A stretch of DNA of 64,000 bases from an uncultured Eubacteriales bacterium (GCA_902786465.1 CADACQ010000002.1:1-64000); one strand, 5' to 3'. Positions 34,210-41,903 are shown, numbered from the stretch's first letter. Notes: a model not told the origin generated them from the sequence alone. Program-made: numbers and translations.

Positions 34210-35352
34210 ATGAACACGATCTATCTTGACAACGCCGCCACCTCCTTCCCGAAGCCGGAAGCGGTGGCCCAGGCCATGGTGCGCTATCTCAACGAGGTGG
34301 GCGCGCCTCTCAATCGTTCCGTCTACCAGAACGCCCAGGAGGCGGAGCTGGTCACCCTGTCCCTCAGGGAACAGCTCAAGGGCTTCTTCCACTTCCCGGA
34401 GAAGGCCACTCATGTGATCCTGACCCCGGGCAACACCTATGGGCTGAACATTCTCCTCAAAGGGTATCTCCATCCGGGGGACCATGTTATCGTCAGCAGC
34501 ATGGAGCACAACGCCGTCATGCGGCCGCTGCTGCAGATGCCGGAGGTCAGCTTCGACCGGCTTCCCGCAGATAGAGAAGGATTCATCGACCCCGACGATA
34601 TCCATAGATTCGTCCGTCCCAACACCAAGCTGATCCTGATTAACCACGGCTCCAACGTGTCTGGTTCGGTCCAGGACGCGGAAGCCGTCGGCGCCATCGC
34701 GGCCCAATACGGCATCCCCTTTGCCCTGGACGGGGCCCAGACCGCGGGGCACTTTCCTCTGGACTTCGATCGGTTCCAGCTCAGCGCCCTGTCCGTCCCA
34801 GGCCACAAGGGCCTGCTGGGGCCCTCCGGCATCGGCGCTTTGCTGCTGACAGAGGATATGGCAAGGAAGCTGACCCCCCTTATCGCCGGGGGCACCGGCA
34901 GCGTTTCCAACAGCGAATACCTGCCCGCATATCTGCCGGACCGGTTCGAATCCGGCACCATGAACCTGCCCGGCATCTACGGCTGGGAAGCGGCCATGAA
35001 CTATATCTCTGATCGAGGCATCTACTCCCTTCGAGCCCACGAAGTCGAGCTGACGAAGCGATTTCTGGAGGGCATACAGGGCATCCCCCGGGTGCGCCTG
35101 TACGGCCCCACCGGCACGGAAAATCGGGTAGGCGTCCTTTCCCTGGACTTCCTGGATCGGGACAATGCCGCCGTTTCTTACGAGCTGGAGCAGCGCTTCG
35201 GCATCCTGATCCGCTGCGGTCTCCACTGCGCCCCCTCGGCCCACAGGAGCCTGGGCACCTTCCCCAAGGGCACGGTCCGCTTCTCCCTGGGTTACGCCAA
35301 CACCGAAGCGGATGTGGACGCGGCCGTCGCCGCCATCCGCGCCCTGGCCTGA
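34210..35352 (+). CDS. Cysteine desulfurase-like aminotransferase class V (selenium locus)
   Basis: A 380-aa PLP enzyme. The opening MNTIYLDNAATSFPKPEAVA is the NifS/Csd signature; Lys200 in LSVPGHKGLLGPSG binds PLP, and the cysteine pair in GILIRCGLHCAPSAHRSLGT near residue 337 contains the likely catalytic cysteine. This subgroup accompanies SelD and may supply selenide by acting on selenocysteine or cysteine. Its stop codon directly abuts the stop codon of selD on the other strand (TGA then TCA), with no intergenic base. The start is probably leaderless. Confidence 0.92.
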   Translation: MNTIYLDNAATSFPKPEAVAQAMVRYLNEVGAPLNRSVYQNAQEAELVTLSLREQLKGFFHFPEKATHVILTPGNTYGLNILLKGYLHPGDHVIVSSMEHNAVMRPLLQMPEVSFDRLPADREGFIDPDDIHRFVRPNTKLILINHGSNVSGSVQDAEAVGAIAAQYGIPFALDGAQTAGHFPLDFDRFQLSALSVPGHKGLLGPSGIGALLLTEDMARKLTPLIAGGTGSVSNSEYLPAYLPDRFESGTMNLPGIYGWEAAMNYISDRGIYSLRAHEVELTKRFLEGIQGIPRVRLYGPTGTENRVGVLSLDFLDRDNAAVSYELEQRFGILIRCGLHCAPSAHRSLGTFPKGTVRFSLGYANTEADVDAAVAAIRALA

Positions 35353-36393
35353 TCAGCGCAGGAAGATGCGCTTGCCGCCCTCGTACGCCTGGACCGTTCC
35401 GATGCGCTGTGCGCTGGGGACGGTCTTTTTCAATTCCTCATACATCCTGTCTGCATCCTCCGGAGCGCAGGCGATGAGCAGCCCGCCGGAGGTCTGGGGG
35501 TCGAAAAGCATGTCCTGCACGCAGAGCTCGATACCATCAAGCTCCACCGCCTTCTCGGCAAAGATCCGATTGCGGTAGGCGCCGGCGGGGATCAGGCCGA
35601 ATTTTGCCAACTCCCTGGCTTCCGGGATAAGATCGATGGTCTCTGTGTATATGACGGCCTGGGTGCCGCTGCCCTCCATCATCTCGAAGCAGTGGCCCAT
35701 GAGACCGAAACCTGTCACGTCCGTGCAGGCGTGAACGTCATACTTCACCATCACGTCCCGGGCGGAACGGTTCAGGGTGGTCATGAGCTCGAACATGAGC
35801 CTTTGCCCCTCCTCGCTGACCATGTCCGCCTTGGCCGCGGTGCTGAGGATGCCGATGCCCAGGGGCTTGGTGAGAAAAAGCACGTCCCCGGGTTTCGCTC
35901 CGGAGTTGGTCAGCACCCGATCGGGGTGCACGAAGCCGGTGACCGCCAGGCCGTATTTCGGCTCGTCGTCGTGGATGCTGTGTCCCCCGGTGATCAGCGC
36001 TCCCGCCTCGTAGACCTTGTCGTAGCCGCCCCGCAGGATGTCGTGGACCGCGTCCATGGGCATCTTTTCCGGGACCGCCATGATGTTGAGACAGAGCTTG
36101 GGCTCCCCACCCATGGCGTATACGTCGGATAGGGCGTTGGTGGCGGCGATCTGCCCGAACAGATAGGGATCGTCGGCGATAGGCGGGAAGAAATCCACGG
36201 TCTGGACCAGGGCAAGTTCATCTGAAATTTTATAGACCGAGGCGTCGTCGCTGTGATCGAAGCCAACCAGCAGGTTCGGATCGGAATGGACCTTGATATC
36301 CTGCAGCAGCTGGGCCAGCACCCCGGCCCCCACCTTGGCTCCGCAGCCGGCGCATTTGCTGAGCTTCGTCAGCTTTACCGTTTCTTTTTCCAT
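35353..36393 (-). CDS. selD: Selenide, water dikinase
   Basis: A 346-aa enzyme that makes selenophosphate from selenide and ATP. The active-site region KCAGCGAKVGAGVL (residues 13-27) holds Cys14 and Cys17, with a Cys in place of the selenocysteine found in some SelDs. The AIRS-family motifs GFDHSDDASVYKI, ALVQTVDFFPPIADDPYLFG and ITGGHSIHDDEPKYGLAVTG follow. Selenophosphate serves selenocysteine, selenouridine or selenium-cofactor synthesis; none of selA, selB, selC or selU is in the window. It converges on the desulfurase gene and therefore needs its own promoter in 36394-36450. Confidence 0.97.
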   Translation of the reverse strand: MEKETVKLTKLSKCAGCGAKVGAGVLAQLLQDIKVHSDPNLLVGFDHSDDASVYKISDELALVQTVDFFPPIADDPYLFGQIAATNALSDVYAMGGEPKLCLNIMAVPEKMPMDAVHDILRGGYDKVYEAGALITGGHSIHDDEPKYGLAVTGFVHPDRVLTNSGAKPGDVLFLTKPLGIGILSTAAKADMVSEEGQRLMFELMTTLNRSARDVMVKYDVHACTDVTGFGLMGHCFEMMEGSGTQAVIYTETIDLIPEARELAKFGLIPAGAYRNRIFAEKAVELDGIELCVQDMLFDPQTSGGLLIACAPEDADRMYEELKKTVPSAQRIGTVQAYEGGKRIFLR

Positions 36394-36644
36394 CTGTCCT
36401 TCCTCTTTAATCGTTTCTTTCGATAGTATAACACCATAGCCTCCCTTTGTAAACCTTGCAATACACGGATAATTTCATTCGTTATTCTTCCAATAAAAGT
36501 TCATATCCTAATTAATCTTGCTTTGGATACAGGCGGCGTTTCACATTCTGTTTACATTGTTTACAGGAATCGACACCATCCTTTTAGGTTAACTTAAACT
36601 TTGCCCTATATTGTTGGCCTAACAAAACGAGGAGATGATCTTGT
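36394..36644. other. AT-rich intergenic region between selD and the VTC gene, with repeats and a candidate operator
   Basis: The region has no gene. TGTTTACA occurs twice with a 9-base period (36549-36556 and 36558-36565). TATATT (36607-36612) is a possible -10 box for the VTC gene with a poor -35. TTGTT-N5-AACAA (36611-36625) is an inverted repeat overlapping the predicted start site. GAGGAG precedes the VTC start codon. Confidence 0.4.
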
Positions 36645-37391
36645 ATGGAAACCGCCTACATTTTTAAGAGGATCGAACGAAAATATCTGCTGGACGAGGT
36701 CACCAAGAAGCGATTGCTGCAGCGGATGAAAGGCGAGCTGCTGCTGGATGATTATGGAAAGAGCACCATCTGCAGCCTGTATATGGACACGCCGGACCAT
36801 CGGATCATCCGCAGCTCCATCGACGCAGGCGCTTATAAGGAAAAGTTGCGCCTCAGAAGCTACGGCACCCCCAAGGCCGATTCGACCGTATATCTGGAGC
36901 TGAAGAAGAAGTACCAGGGTGTGGTTTACAAGCGCCGGGTCAGCCTGCCCCTTTCCGCTGCAAAGCTGTACCTGAACGGCGGCGTCCTGCCGGAGGCAGG
37001 CCAGATATGGCGGGAGATCGACTACGCCATGCAGTTCTACCGTTGGCCCAAGCCCGCCATGCTGATCTCCTACGAACGGGAGGCGTACACCTGGGCGGAC
37101 GATCCCAGCTTTCGCGTAACCTTCGATTCGGCGGCGCGAGCCCGTCAAACGGACCTGCTGCTGGAGCACGGTTCGGCGGGAGATTTGCTGCTTCCCATGG
37201 GTATGGAGCTGATGGAGGTCAAGAGCCTGGGCGCCATGCCGCTATCCTTTGCAAGAGCGCTCAACGAGCTGTCCATCACGCCCACCTCCTTCTCCAAGTA
37301 CGGCACCGCCTACACACGCTCACTCGTAACGACCGCAACACCGACAGAAACCATTTTGAAAGGGGGACTGAAACATGTCAGCAATCTTTGA
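36645..37391 (+). CDS. VTC domain (polyphosphate polymerase-like) protein
   Basis: A 248-aa protein with the VTC/CYTH-type tunnel domain. The opening YIFKRIERKYLLDEVTKKRL has the basic-acidic pattern of the family. Later come STICSLYMDTPDHRIIR, KLRLRSYG, VYLELKKKYQGVVYKRR (metal- and phosphate-binding Lys/Arg/Glu residues), MLISYEREAYTW and LMEVKSLGAMPLSFARAL. In yeast Vtc4 this domain polymerises polyphosphate. Bacterial copies are typically paired with DUF4956, as here, where the two genes overlap by 17 bases. The actual product in bacteria is not settled. Confidence 0.9.
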   Translation: METAYIFKRIERKYLLDEVTKKRLLQRMKGELLLDDYGKSTICSLYMDTPDHRIIRSSIDAGAYKEKLRLRSYGTPKADSTVYLELKKKYQGVVYKRRVSLPLSAAKLYLNGGVLPEAGQIWREIDYAMQFYRWPKPAMLISYEREAYTWADDPSFRVTFDSAARARQTDLLLEHGSAGDLLLPMGMELMEVKSLGAMPLSFARALNELSITPTSFSKYGTAYTRSLVTTATPTETILKGGLKHVSNL

Positions 37392-38043
37392 TTCCATCCT
37401 ATCCGGAGGCTTCTCCATCAGTATGTTCCTGGCCTGCCTCGCGGCGGCGGGCCTGTGCGGGCTCGTGGCTTCCCTGATGACGGCCAAGTCGGGAGAGGCA
37501 AGCAAGGGGTTTTTGATCTCCCTGGTGGTCCTCCCTATGGTGGTGTGCACGGTGATCCTGATGGTCAACGGCAGCGTGGGTACGGGCATCGCCGTGGCTG
37601 GGGCCTTCTCCCTGGTCCGGTTCAGGTCCGTAGCCGGAAAGGCCAAGGACATTTCCGCCATTTTCCTGGTGATGACCGCCGGGCTTGCCTGCGCCGCCGG
37701 ATACGTGGTCATCGCGCTGCTGTTCACCGTTCTCGTGAGCGCGGTGATCCTGGTCCTCTCCCACCTCCGCTTCGGTCAAAAAGATTCTTTCGAGCTTCAC
37801 ATCACCGTCCCGGAGACCCTGCAGTTCGCAGGAGCCTTCGACGATCTGTTCGCCAAGTATACGAACAGCCATCGGTTGGTCAAGACCCGGACCACCAACA
37901 TGGGGAGCCTCTATAAGCTCTCCTATGACATTGAGCTCAAGGACCCGGCCGCCTCCCAGGCGTTCATGGACGAGCTTCGCTGCCGCAACGGCAATCTGGA
38001 GATATTGATCTGTGAGAAGATGGAAGGAAATGAGAGCCTATGA
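37375..38043 (+). CDS. DUF4956 membrane protein
   Basis: A 222-aa protein with four hydrophobic segments in the first 130 residues, the motif VAGAFSLVRFRSVAGKAKDISAIFLVMTAGLA typical of DUF4956, and a cytoplasmic C-terminal domain of about 90 residues. It may form the membrane partner of the VTC protein. The start, with AAAGGGGGACTGAAAC, lies inside the VTC gene; the stop overlaps the NAGPA gene by 4 bases. The three genes are clearly co-translated. Confidence 0.9.
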   Translation: MSAIFDSILSGGFSISMFLACLAAAGLCGLVASLMTAKSGEASKGFLISLVVLPMVVCTVILMVNGSVGTGIAVAGAFSLVRFRSVAGKAKDISAIFLVMTAGLACAAGYVVIALLFTVLVSAVILVLSHLRFGQKDSFELHITVPETLQFAGAFDDLFAKYTNSHRLVKTRTTNMGSLYKLSYDIELKDPAASQAFMDELRCRNGNLEILICEKMEGNESL

Positions 38044-39032
38044 GAAAAAGCAAACGAGTGATGGTACTGCTATGGGCCCTGCTCCTGTTCGGCTTCACCG
38101 TCTATGCCGCCCTGGACACCTTCGTACTCGAACGTTCGTATGCGGTGGTAGAGGAGCAAGCCACGGCACAGACCGCTGAGGTCGTCACGACGCCAACAGC
38201 AACCATCGAAGCGCCCCTTGTTTCGGTCTCTCCCACACAAACGGAGACGCCCGAAGCAACCACCGAAGCCACCGCTGCGCCATCCGCCACAGCTGAAGTG
38301 ATCTCCACCGAGGATTCCTACTCCGATGGGAACATCTCCATCACCATTCAGGAGATCCGCGCCTACGATTCCACCGTCTATGTGGCGGACGTGGTCCTGT
38401 CCTCCCCCGAATACCTGCAGACTGCCTTTGCTAAAAGCGTCTATGGGCGCAACGTGACCGCAAAGACCAGCAGCATCGCCGCGAACGCCAACGCCATCCT
38501 GGCCGTCAACGGGGACTACTACGGCGCTCGGGAATCGGGGTATGTGATCCGAAACGGTGTACTCTATCGCAGCAAGGCCAACAGGAATTCTGAAGACCTG
38601 GTGATCTATCAGGACGGCAGCTTCGCGATCATAAACGAGTCCCAGATCAGCGCCCAGGACCTGCTGAACGACGGCGCCTGGAACGTGCTATCCTTCGGCC
38701 CGGCGCTGCTGATCGACGGTGAAATCGCTGTAGACGCCGGGGATGAGGTAGGCCGGGCGAAGGCCAGCAACCCCCGCACCGCCATCGGCATCGTGGACGA
38801 TCTCCATTACCTTTTCGTGGTGTCCGATGGCCGGACCAATGAAAGCGAAGGGCTGTCCCTGCTGGAGCTGGCTCAGGTGCTCCAGGACCTTGGCGCCGAG
38901 ACCGCCTATAATCTGGACGGCGGCGGCTCTTCCACCATGGTCTTTCAGGGCAAGGTCGTCAACAATCCCACCACGAACGGAAAAAGGATCACGGAAAGGA
39001 GCGTGAGCGACATTGTCTGCATCACCCTTTGA
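38040..39032 (+). CDS. Phosphodiester glycosidase (NAGPA domain) membrane-anchored protein, copy 1
   Basis: A 330-aa protein with an N-terminal anchor (residues 8-28), a Thr/Pro/Ala-rich stalk (about 40-95), and a NAGPA/DUF2233 domain (about 105-330). Family motifs are AVNGDYYGARESGYVIRNG, LSFGPALLIDGEI, PRTAIGIVDD and the C-terminal ETAYNLDGGGSSTMVFQGKVVN. The human relative removes GlcNAc from phosphodiesters; bacterial forms are thought to act on phosphodiester-linked glycans of the envelope. The 4-base overlap with DUF4956 ties it to the VTC locus. A paralogue is at 60536. Confidence 0.92.
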   Translation: MRKSKRVMVLLWALLLFGFTVYAALDTFVLERSYAVVEEQATAQTAEVVTTPTATIEAPLVSVSPTQTETPEATTEATAAPSATAEVISTEDSYSDGNISITIQEIRAYDSTVYVADVVLSSPEYLQTAFAKSVYGRNVTAKTSSIAANANAILAVNGDYYGARESGYVIRNGVLYRSKANRNSEDLVIYQDGSFAIINESQISAQDLLNDGAWNVLSFGPALLIDGEIAVDAGDEVGRAKASNPRTAIGIVDDLHYLFVVSDGRTNESEGLSLLELAQVLQDLGAETAYNLDGGGSSTMVFQGKVVNNPTTNGKRITERSVSDIVCITL

Positions 39033-39435
39033 AACATTCCAAAGCGCCTATACCAAAATGGCGTTCCGGTATCTGCTGGTCACCATCCTATGCGCCCTGT
39101 TCGGCGCTGTATATGAGGCGTTCAGCCACAGTGTCTATGCCTATGGCATGCTGTACGGCTTTGCCTTCCCCCTTTTGGGTGGCGTCCTCCCCGCCCTGCT
39201 TCTTGCGGAAAAAGGAAAAAGGATGCCCTCGGACGCTTCCCTGCTGCTGTGGCACTTCGGCATATCCGCCCTGACCGTCGGCAGCCTTTTTTCCGGTGCT
39301 TTGAAGATATACGGCACCTCCAGCGCCCTTACGCCCGTCTACTGGCTGATGGGGGGCGTGTGCCTGCTCTTCTCCCTGCTGACGGCCCTGTTTATCCCCA
39401 GGACGACGGTTGAAAAAACGGTTGTCAACCGGTAA
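39013..39435 (+). CDS. Small membrane protein of unknown function
   Basis: A 140-aa protein with four hydrophobic segments (about residues 17-37, 43-63, 78-98, 105-128). The proposed start is TTG 39013, preceded by AAAGGAG at about 12 bases; ATG 39058 is the alternative. It overlaps the end of the NAGPA gene by 20 bases in another frame, which supports operon membership. I do not recognise the family; a role in the same envelope pathway is only a guess. Confidence 0.6.
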   Translation: MSASPFETFQSAYTKMAFRYLLVTILCALFGAVYEAFSHSVYAYGMLYGFAFPLLGGVLPALLLAEKGKRMPSDASLLLWHFGISALTVGSLFSGALKIYGTSSALTPVYWLMGGVCLLFSLLTALFIPRTTVEKTVVNR

Positions 39436-39450
39436 CGGTTCCTGTATACT
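39422..39450 (+). promoter_or_regulatory. Promoter of the GNAT gene (TTGTCA-17-TATACT)
   Basis: TTGTCA (39422-39427), which lies inside the last codons of the preceding gene, and TATACT (39445-39450) are 17 bases apart. It is one of the best matches in the window. Confidence 0.7.
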
Positions 39451-39475
39451 GTTTTTCAAATATGGGGAGGAAATC

Positions 39476-40027
39476 ATGATGAACCATCTCGGCACAACGC
39501 GCTTGGAAACGGACCGGCTTATCCTTCGGCCCTTCGTCCCGGAGGATGCGGCTCCCATGTTTCAAAACTGGGCCAGCGACCCGATGGTGACCCGATATTT
39601 GACCTGGCCCACCCACCAGGACCTGTCCGTCACCCATATGGTGGTCAAGAGCTGGATCGATCGATACAGCGCTCCCACCTTCTATCAATGGGCCATCGAA
39701 CTCAAGTCCCTGGGGGAGCCCATCGGCAGCATCAGCGGCGTGAAGATCGACGAAGCCGCCTGTTCCGTGGAGATCGGGTACTGCATCGGTCAGCCCTGGT
39801 GGGGACAGGGCCTGGTGGCGGAGGCCGTCCGGGCCATCATGGCGTTTTTCTTCGAACAGGTGGGCGTCCAGCGCGTCAAGGCGTGCCATCATCCGGACAA
39901 CCCGAATTCCGGCCGGGTCATGCAAAAATGTGGCATGACCTATGACGGCGCCTGGCCCAAAGAGGGAGAGTCGCTCGAATTGAAGTGGTATTCCCTGTCG
40001 AGGGAGGCGTATGTAAATCGTACGTGA
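39476..40027 (+). CDS. GNAT-family N-acetyltransferase (RimJ/RimL-like)
   Basis: A 183-aa acetyltransferase. TERL-type opening TRLETDRLILRPFVPEDAA, the central SVEIGYCIGQPWWGQGLVAEAVRA with the acetyl-CoA-binding QxxGxG/A loop, and the C-terminal HHPDNPNSGRVMQKCGMTYDG are typical of the ribosomal-protein-alanine acetyltransferase subgroup that also includes small-molecule enzymes. ATG 39476 follows GGGGAGGAAATC; a second ATG lies 3 bases later. Its own strong promoter separates it from the VTC-NAGPA genes. Substrate unknown. Confidence 0.92.
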   Translation: MMNHLGTTRLETDRLILRPFVPEDAAPMFQNWASDPMVTRYLTWPTHQDLSVTHMVVKSWIDRYSAPTFYQWAIELKSLGEPIGSISGVKIDEAACSVEIGYCIGQPWWGQGLVAEAVRAIMAFFFEQVGVQRVKACHHPDNPNSGRVMQKCGMTYDGAWPKEGESLELKWYSLSREAYVNRT

Positions 40028-40045
40028 TGCGGCCGAGAAAATCGA

Positions 40046-40888
40046 TCAAAGTGCGTTCTTGGGGCAATTCCTGACGCACTCCATGCAAAGGATGCACTCC
40101 GTCCCGTTCGCTCTTTTTCTGGAATTGTCCGTCACGTCCACGTCCATAGGGCATACCCGCCTGCACTTGCCGCAGGAGATACATTTGCTTGTATCGCACT
40201 TGACACGGAACAGGGAAAAGTAGCTCATGGGTTTCAGGAAGACGGTTATGGGGCAGATATACTTGCAGAACGCCCGGTTGTCCTTACACGCAAAGGCAAG
40301 GGCTATGCCTGTAACGTAGTATGCCACGTTCCCTATGATGAACGCCCAGAACATGATCCGCTCGATGTTGCCCACCTTGGCGAGAAACAAAGCCGCTACG
40401 AATATCAGGGAAGCGGCGAACGTAACGTATCGTACCCATCCGATCCTTTTCCGCGGCCCCTGCGGCACCTTATAGGGAAGGAAATCCAGGGCCATGGCCG
40501 TCCAGCAGGCATATCCGCACCAGCCTCTGCCAAACACGAGGGGGCCGAAGATCTTTGCGACGGCATAGTGGATCGTGGCGGCTTCGAACACGCCGGTGAA
40601 TAGGTAATACCAAAAACCCTCGATCTGCATGTTCTCGCGGCAGATCAACCCCAGATAGACCAGCATATAGGACCCGACCAGGAGCTGAACGACGCGCCTT
40701 GCGTGCTTGTACTTTCGGATGAACAGAAATAGCCCCAGGGAGATGGAGAGGCCGATATAGCTGAAGTTGAGAAGGTAGAATAGATTGCCTTTCGTCAGCC
40801 ACAGGGTGATCGCCACGGATTCAAATATGATCAGCATGAGGATCGGTTTCCAGTATTTCTTCAAAGGATCGCCCCCTTCATAAACCAT
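40046..40888 (-). CDS. NapH/MauN-like membrane polyferredoxin (4Fe-4S)
   Basis: A 280-aa protein with about five membrane helices. A membrane-side double-cysteine motif, FGRGWCGYACWTA, lies near residue 120. CKDNRAFCKYICPITVFLKP lies near 205, and two C-terminal ferredoxin clusters follow (CISCGKCRRVCPMDVDV and CILCMECVRNCPKNAL). It is probably an electron carrier in a membrane redox chain. ATG 40888 is taken, but an in-frame TTG at 40864 is preceded by GAAGGGGGCGATCC and may be the true start. It is monocistronic with a strong promoter at 40943-40971. No catalytic partner is adjacent. Confidence 0.88.
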   Translation of the reverse strand: MVYEGGDPLKKYWKPILMLIIFESVAITLWLTKGNLFYLLNFSYIGLSISLGLFLFIRKYKHARRVVQLLVGSYMLVYLGLICRENMQIEGFWYYLFTGVFEAATIHYAVAKIFGPLVFGRGWCGYACWTAMALDFLPYKVPQGPRKRIGWVRYVTFAASLIFVAALFLAKVGNIERIMFWAFIIGNVAYYVTGIALAFACKDNRAFCKYICPITVFLKPMSYFSLFRVKCDTSKCISCGKCRRVCPMDVDVTDNSRKRANGTECILCMECVRNCPKNAL

Positions 40889-40942
40889 GTTTCTTCAGCA
40901 TCGAAAATAAATAATACAATTCCTTATTATGAACACCCCTAT

Positions 40943-40971
40943 ATTATATCGTTGAGATAAGCGTGTTTCAA
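40943..40971 (-). promoter_or_regulatory. Promoter of the polyferredoxin gene (TTGAAA-17-TATAAT)
   Basis: On the minus strand, TTGAAA (40966-40971) and a perfect TATAAT (40943-40948) are 17 bases apart. Confidence 0.7.
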
Positions 40972-40989
40972 CAGGGATGCGAATATTGT

Positions 40990-41157
40990 GGCTGATGGGA
41001 TTTGAACACTCGTCTGCGGGCTCGCTCAGGGGGCTGAGCGCCTGGAAAAGGCCACGGAGCGGCCTTTTCAGCGAGGCCGGGCGAAGCCCATGGTTACGGC
41101 TCTGAAGCCCCACTGGGGCTTCATTCACTACCGAGCCCGGTTCAAATCCCATCAGTC
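40990..41157. repeat. Multi-hairpin element bounded by inverted tRNA-Leu 3'-end sequences
   Basis: The 16-mer CTGATGGGATTTGAAC occurs at 40992-41007, inverted at 41140-41155, and again within the tRNA-Leu at 41205-41220, where it is the T-arm plus acceptor stem. Between the inverted copies lie four hairpins: CGCTCAG/CTGAGCG (41023-41040), AAAAGGCC/GGCCTTTT (41046-41068), GGGC/GCCC (41079-41089) and GAAGCCCC/GGGGCTTC (41104-41122). No convincing protein is encoded. It looks like a small non-autonomous, tRNA-derived element or structured RNA. Confidence 0.7.
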
Positions 41158-41196
41158 GTAAAGCAAAGGGACCACCGAGTGGTGATCCCTTTGCTT
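41158..41196 (-). terminator. Long hairpin directly downstream of tRNA-Leu
   Basis: AAAGCAAAGGGACCACC pairs with GGTGATCCCTTTGCTTT (17 bp, one mismatch) around GAGT. It abuts the tRNA CCA end and is followed on the minus strand by CTTTACG, so it is probably the tRNA terminator, although the U run is short. Confidence 0.65.
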
Positions 41197-41279
41197 TGGT
41201 GCGGCTGATGGGATTTGAACCCATAAGCTTTCGCCGACAGATTTTAAGTCTGTTGTGTATGCCGTTCCACCACAGCCGC
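41197..41279 (-). tRNA. tRNA-Leu (anticodon UAA), CCA encoded
   Basis: The minus strand reads GCGGCTGTGGTGGAAC at the 5' end and CAGCCGCACCA at the 3' end, giving a 7-bp acceptor stem GCGGCTG/CAGCCGC. The anticodon arm is ACAGA-CTTAAAA-TCTGT with UAA at 41244-41246. A class II variable arm (GGCGAAAGCTT) and the T-arm ATGGG-TTCAAAT-CCCAT follow. The UAA anticodon with an extra arm identifies leucine. The gene has its own strong promoter. Confidence 0.95.
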
Positions 41280-41291
41280 GCTACGGGCAGT

Positions 41292-41321
41292 ATTGTACAG
41301 GCAAACGGCCCGATTTGTCAA
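41292..41321 (-). promoter_or_regulatory. Promoter of tRNA-Leu (TTGACA-18-TACAAT)
   Basis: On the minus strand, a perfect TTGACA (41316-41321) and TACAAT (41292-41297) are 18 bases apart. The predicted +1 lies about 6 bases before the mature tRNA 5' end. Confidence 0.8.
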
Positions 41322-41324
41322 TGA

Positions 41325-41903
41325 TCAAAGGCTCAAAAGGACGCCGATCAGCCCTCCTGCGGCCAGGAACAGGACGGGATGTATCTTCTTCAGCTTCGGT
41401 AGGAGCATCAGCACCACCAGCACGCCGTACAGAGCCAGCGAGATCGCGTCCACGTGGAAGGGGACAAAGCCAAGGCTCAGGGAGGACTTGATCACGGACC
41501 AGCCCGCCGCCGCCACCAGGCCGGCCGCCGCCGGACGCAGGGCGCCGAAAGCGTCGTTCACCAGCTTGGAGCTGCGATACTTCTCGAGGCCCCTGGCTAC
41601 CAACACGATCACCGCGATCTGGGGCGCGATCAGGGACAGGGTGGCGATCAAGCCGCCCAGCAGCGCCCAGGCCTGACCGTACTGGGACAGCACGCTGTAC
41701 CCAACGTAGGTGGCTGCGTTCACACCGATGGGGCCGGGAGTGGACTCCGCCACGGCGATTATGTTCGCCAGTTCCTCCCCGGTGAGCCAGCCGTATTTTG
41801 CGATCATATCCTGCAGGAAGCGAATGCAGGCCATGCCGCCGCCCACGGCCATAAGCCCGGTTTTCATAAACTCGAAGATGAGCAGAAGGATAGTCTTGAT
41901 CAT
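41325..41903 (-). CDS. Chromate transporter half (CHR family), distal gene
   Basis: A 192-aa membrane protein of the short-chain CHR family. The N-terminal FEFMKTGLMAVGGGMACIRFLQD and the STPGPIGVNAATYVGY motif are the family signature. Short CHR proteins usually work as pairs of oppositely oriented halves; the partner is the gene immediately upstream, which it overlaps by 4 bases. ATG 41903 has GGGAGGTGG; the longer frame to 41960 is rejected. The physiological ion in anaerobes is uncertain; chromate or sulfate-like anions are the family assumption. Confidence 0.93.
   Translation of the reverse strand: MIKTILLLIFEFMKTGLMAVGGGMACIRFLQDMIAKYGWLTGEELANIIAVAESTPGPIGVNAATYVGYSVLSQYGQAWALLGGLIATLSLIAPQIAVIVLVARGLEKYRSSKLVNDAFGALRPAAAGLVAAAGWSVIKSSLSLGFVPFHVDAISLALYGVLVVLMLLPKLKKIHPVLFLAAGGLIGVLLSL

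Noticed and set aside
40046..40888. Polyferredoxin as part of the hydrogenase system
   Set aside because: It is 9 kb away, on its own promoter, and NapH-like proteins serve many redox chains.
40895..41224. A 109-codon minus-strand frame across the repeat element and tRNA-Leu
   Set aside because: It translates tRNA sequence and hairpins, has no ribosome binding site, and is explained by the repeat.
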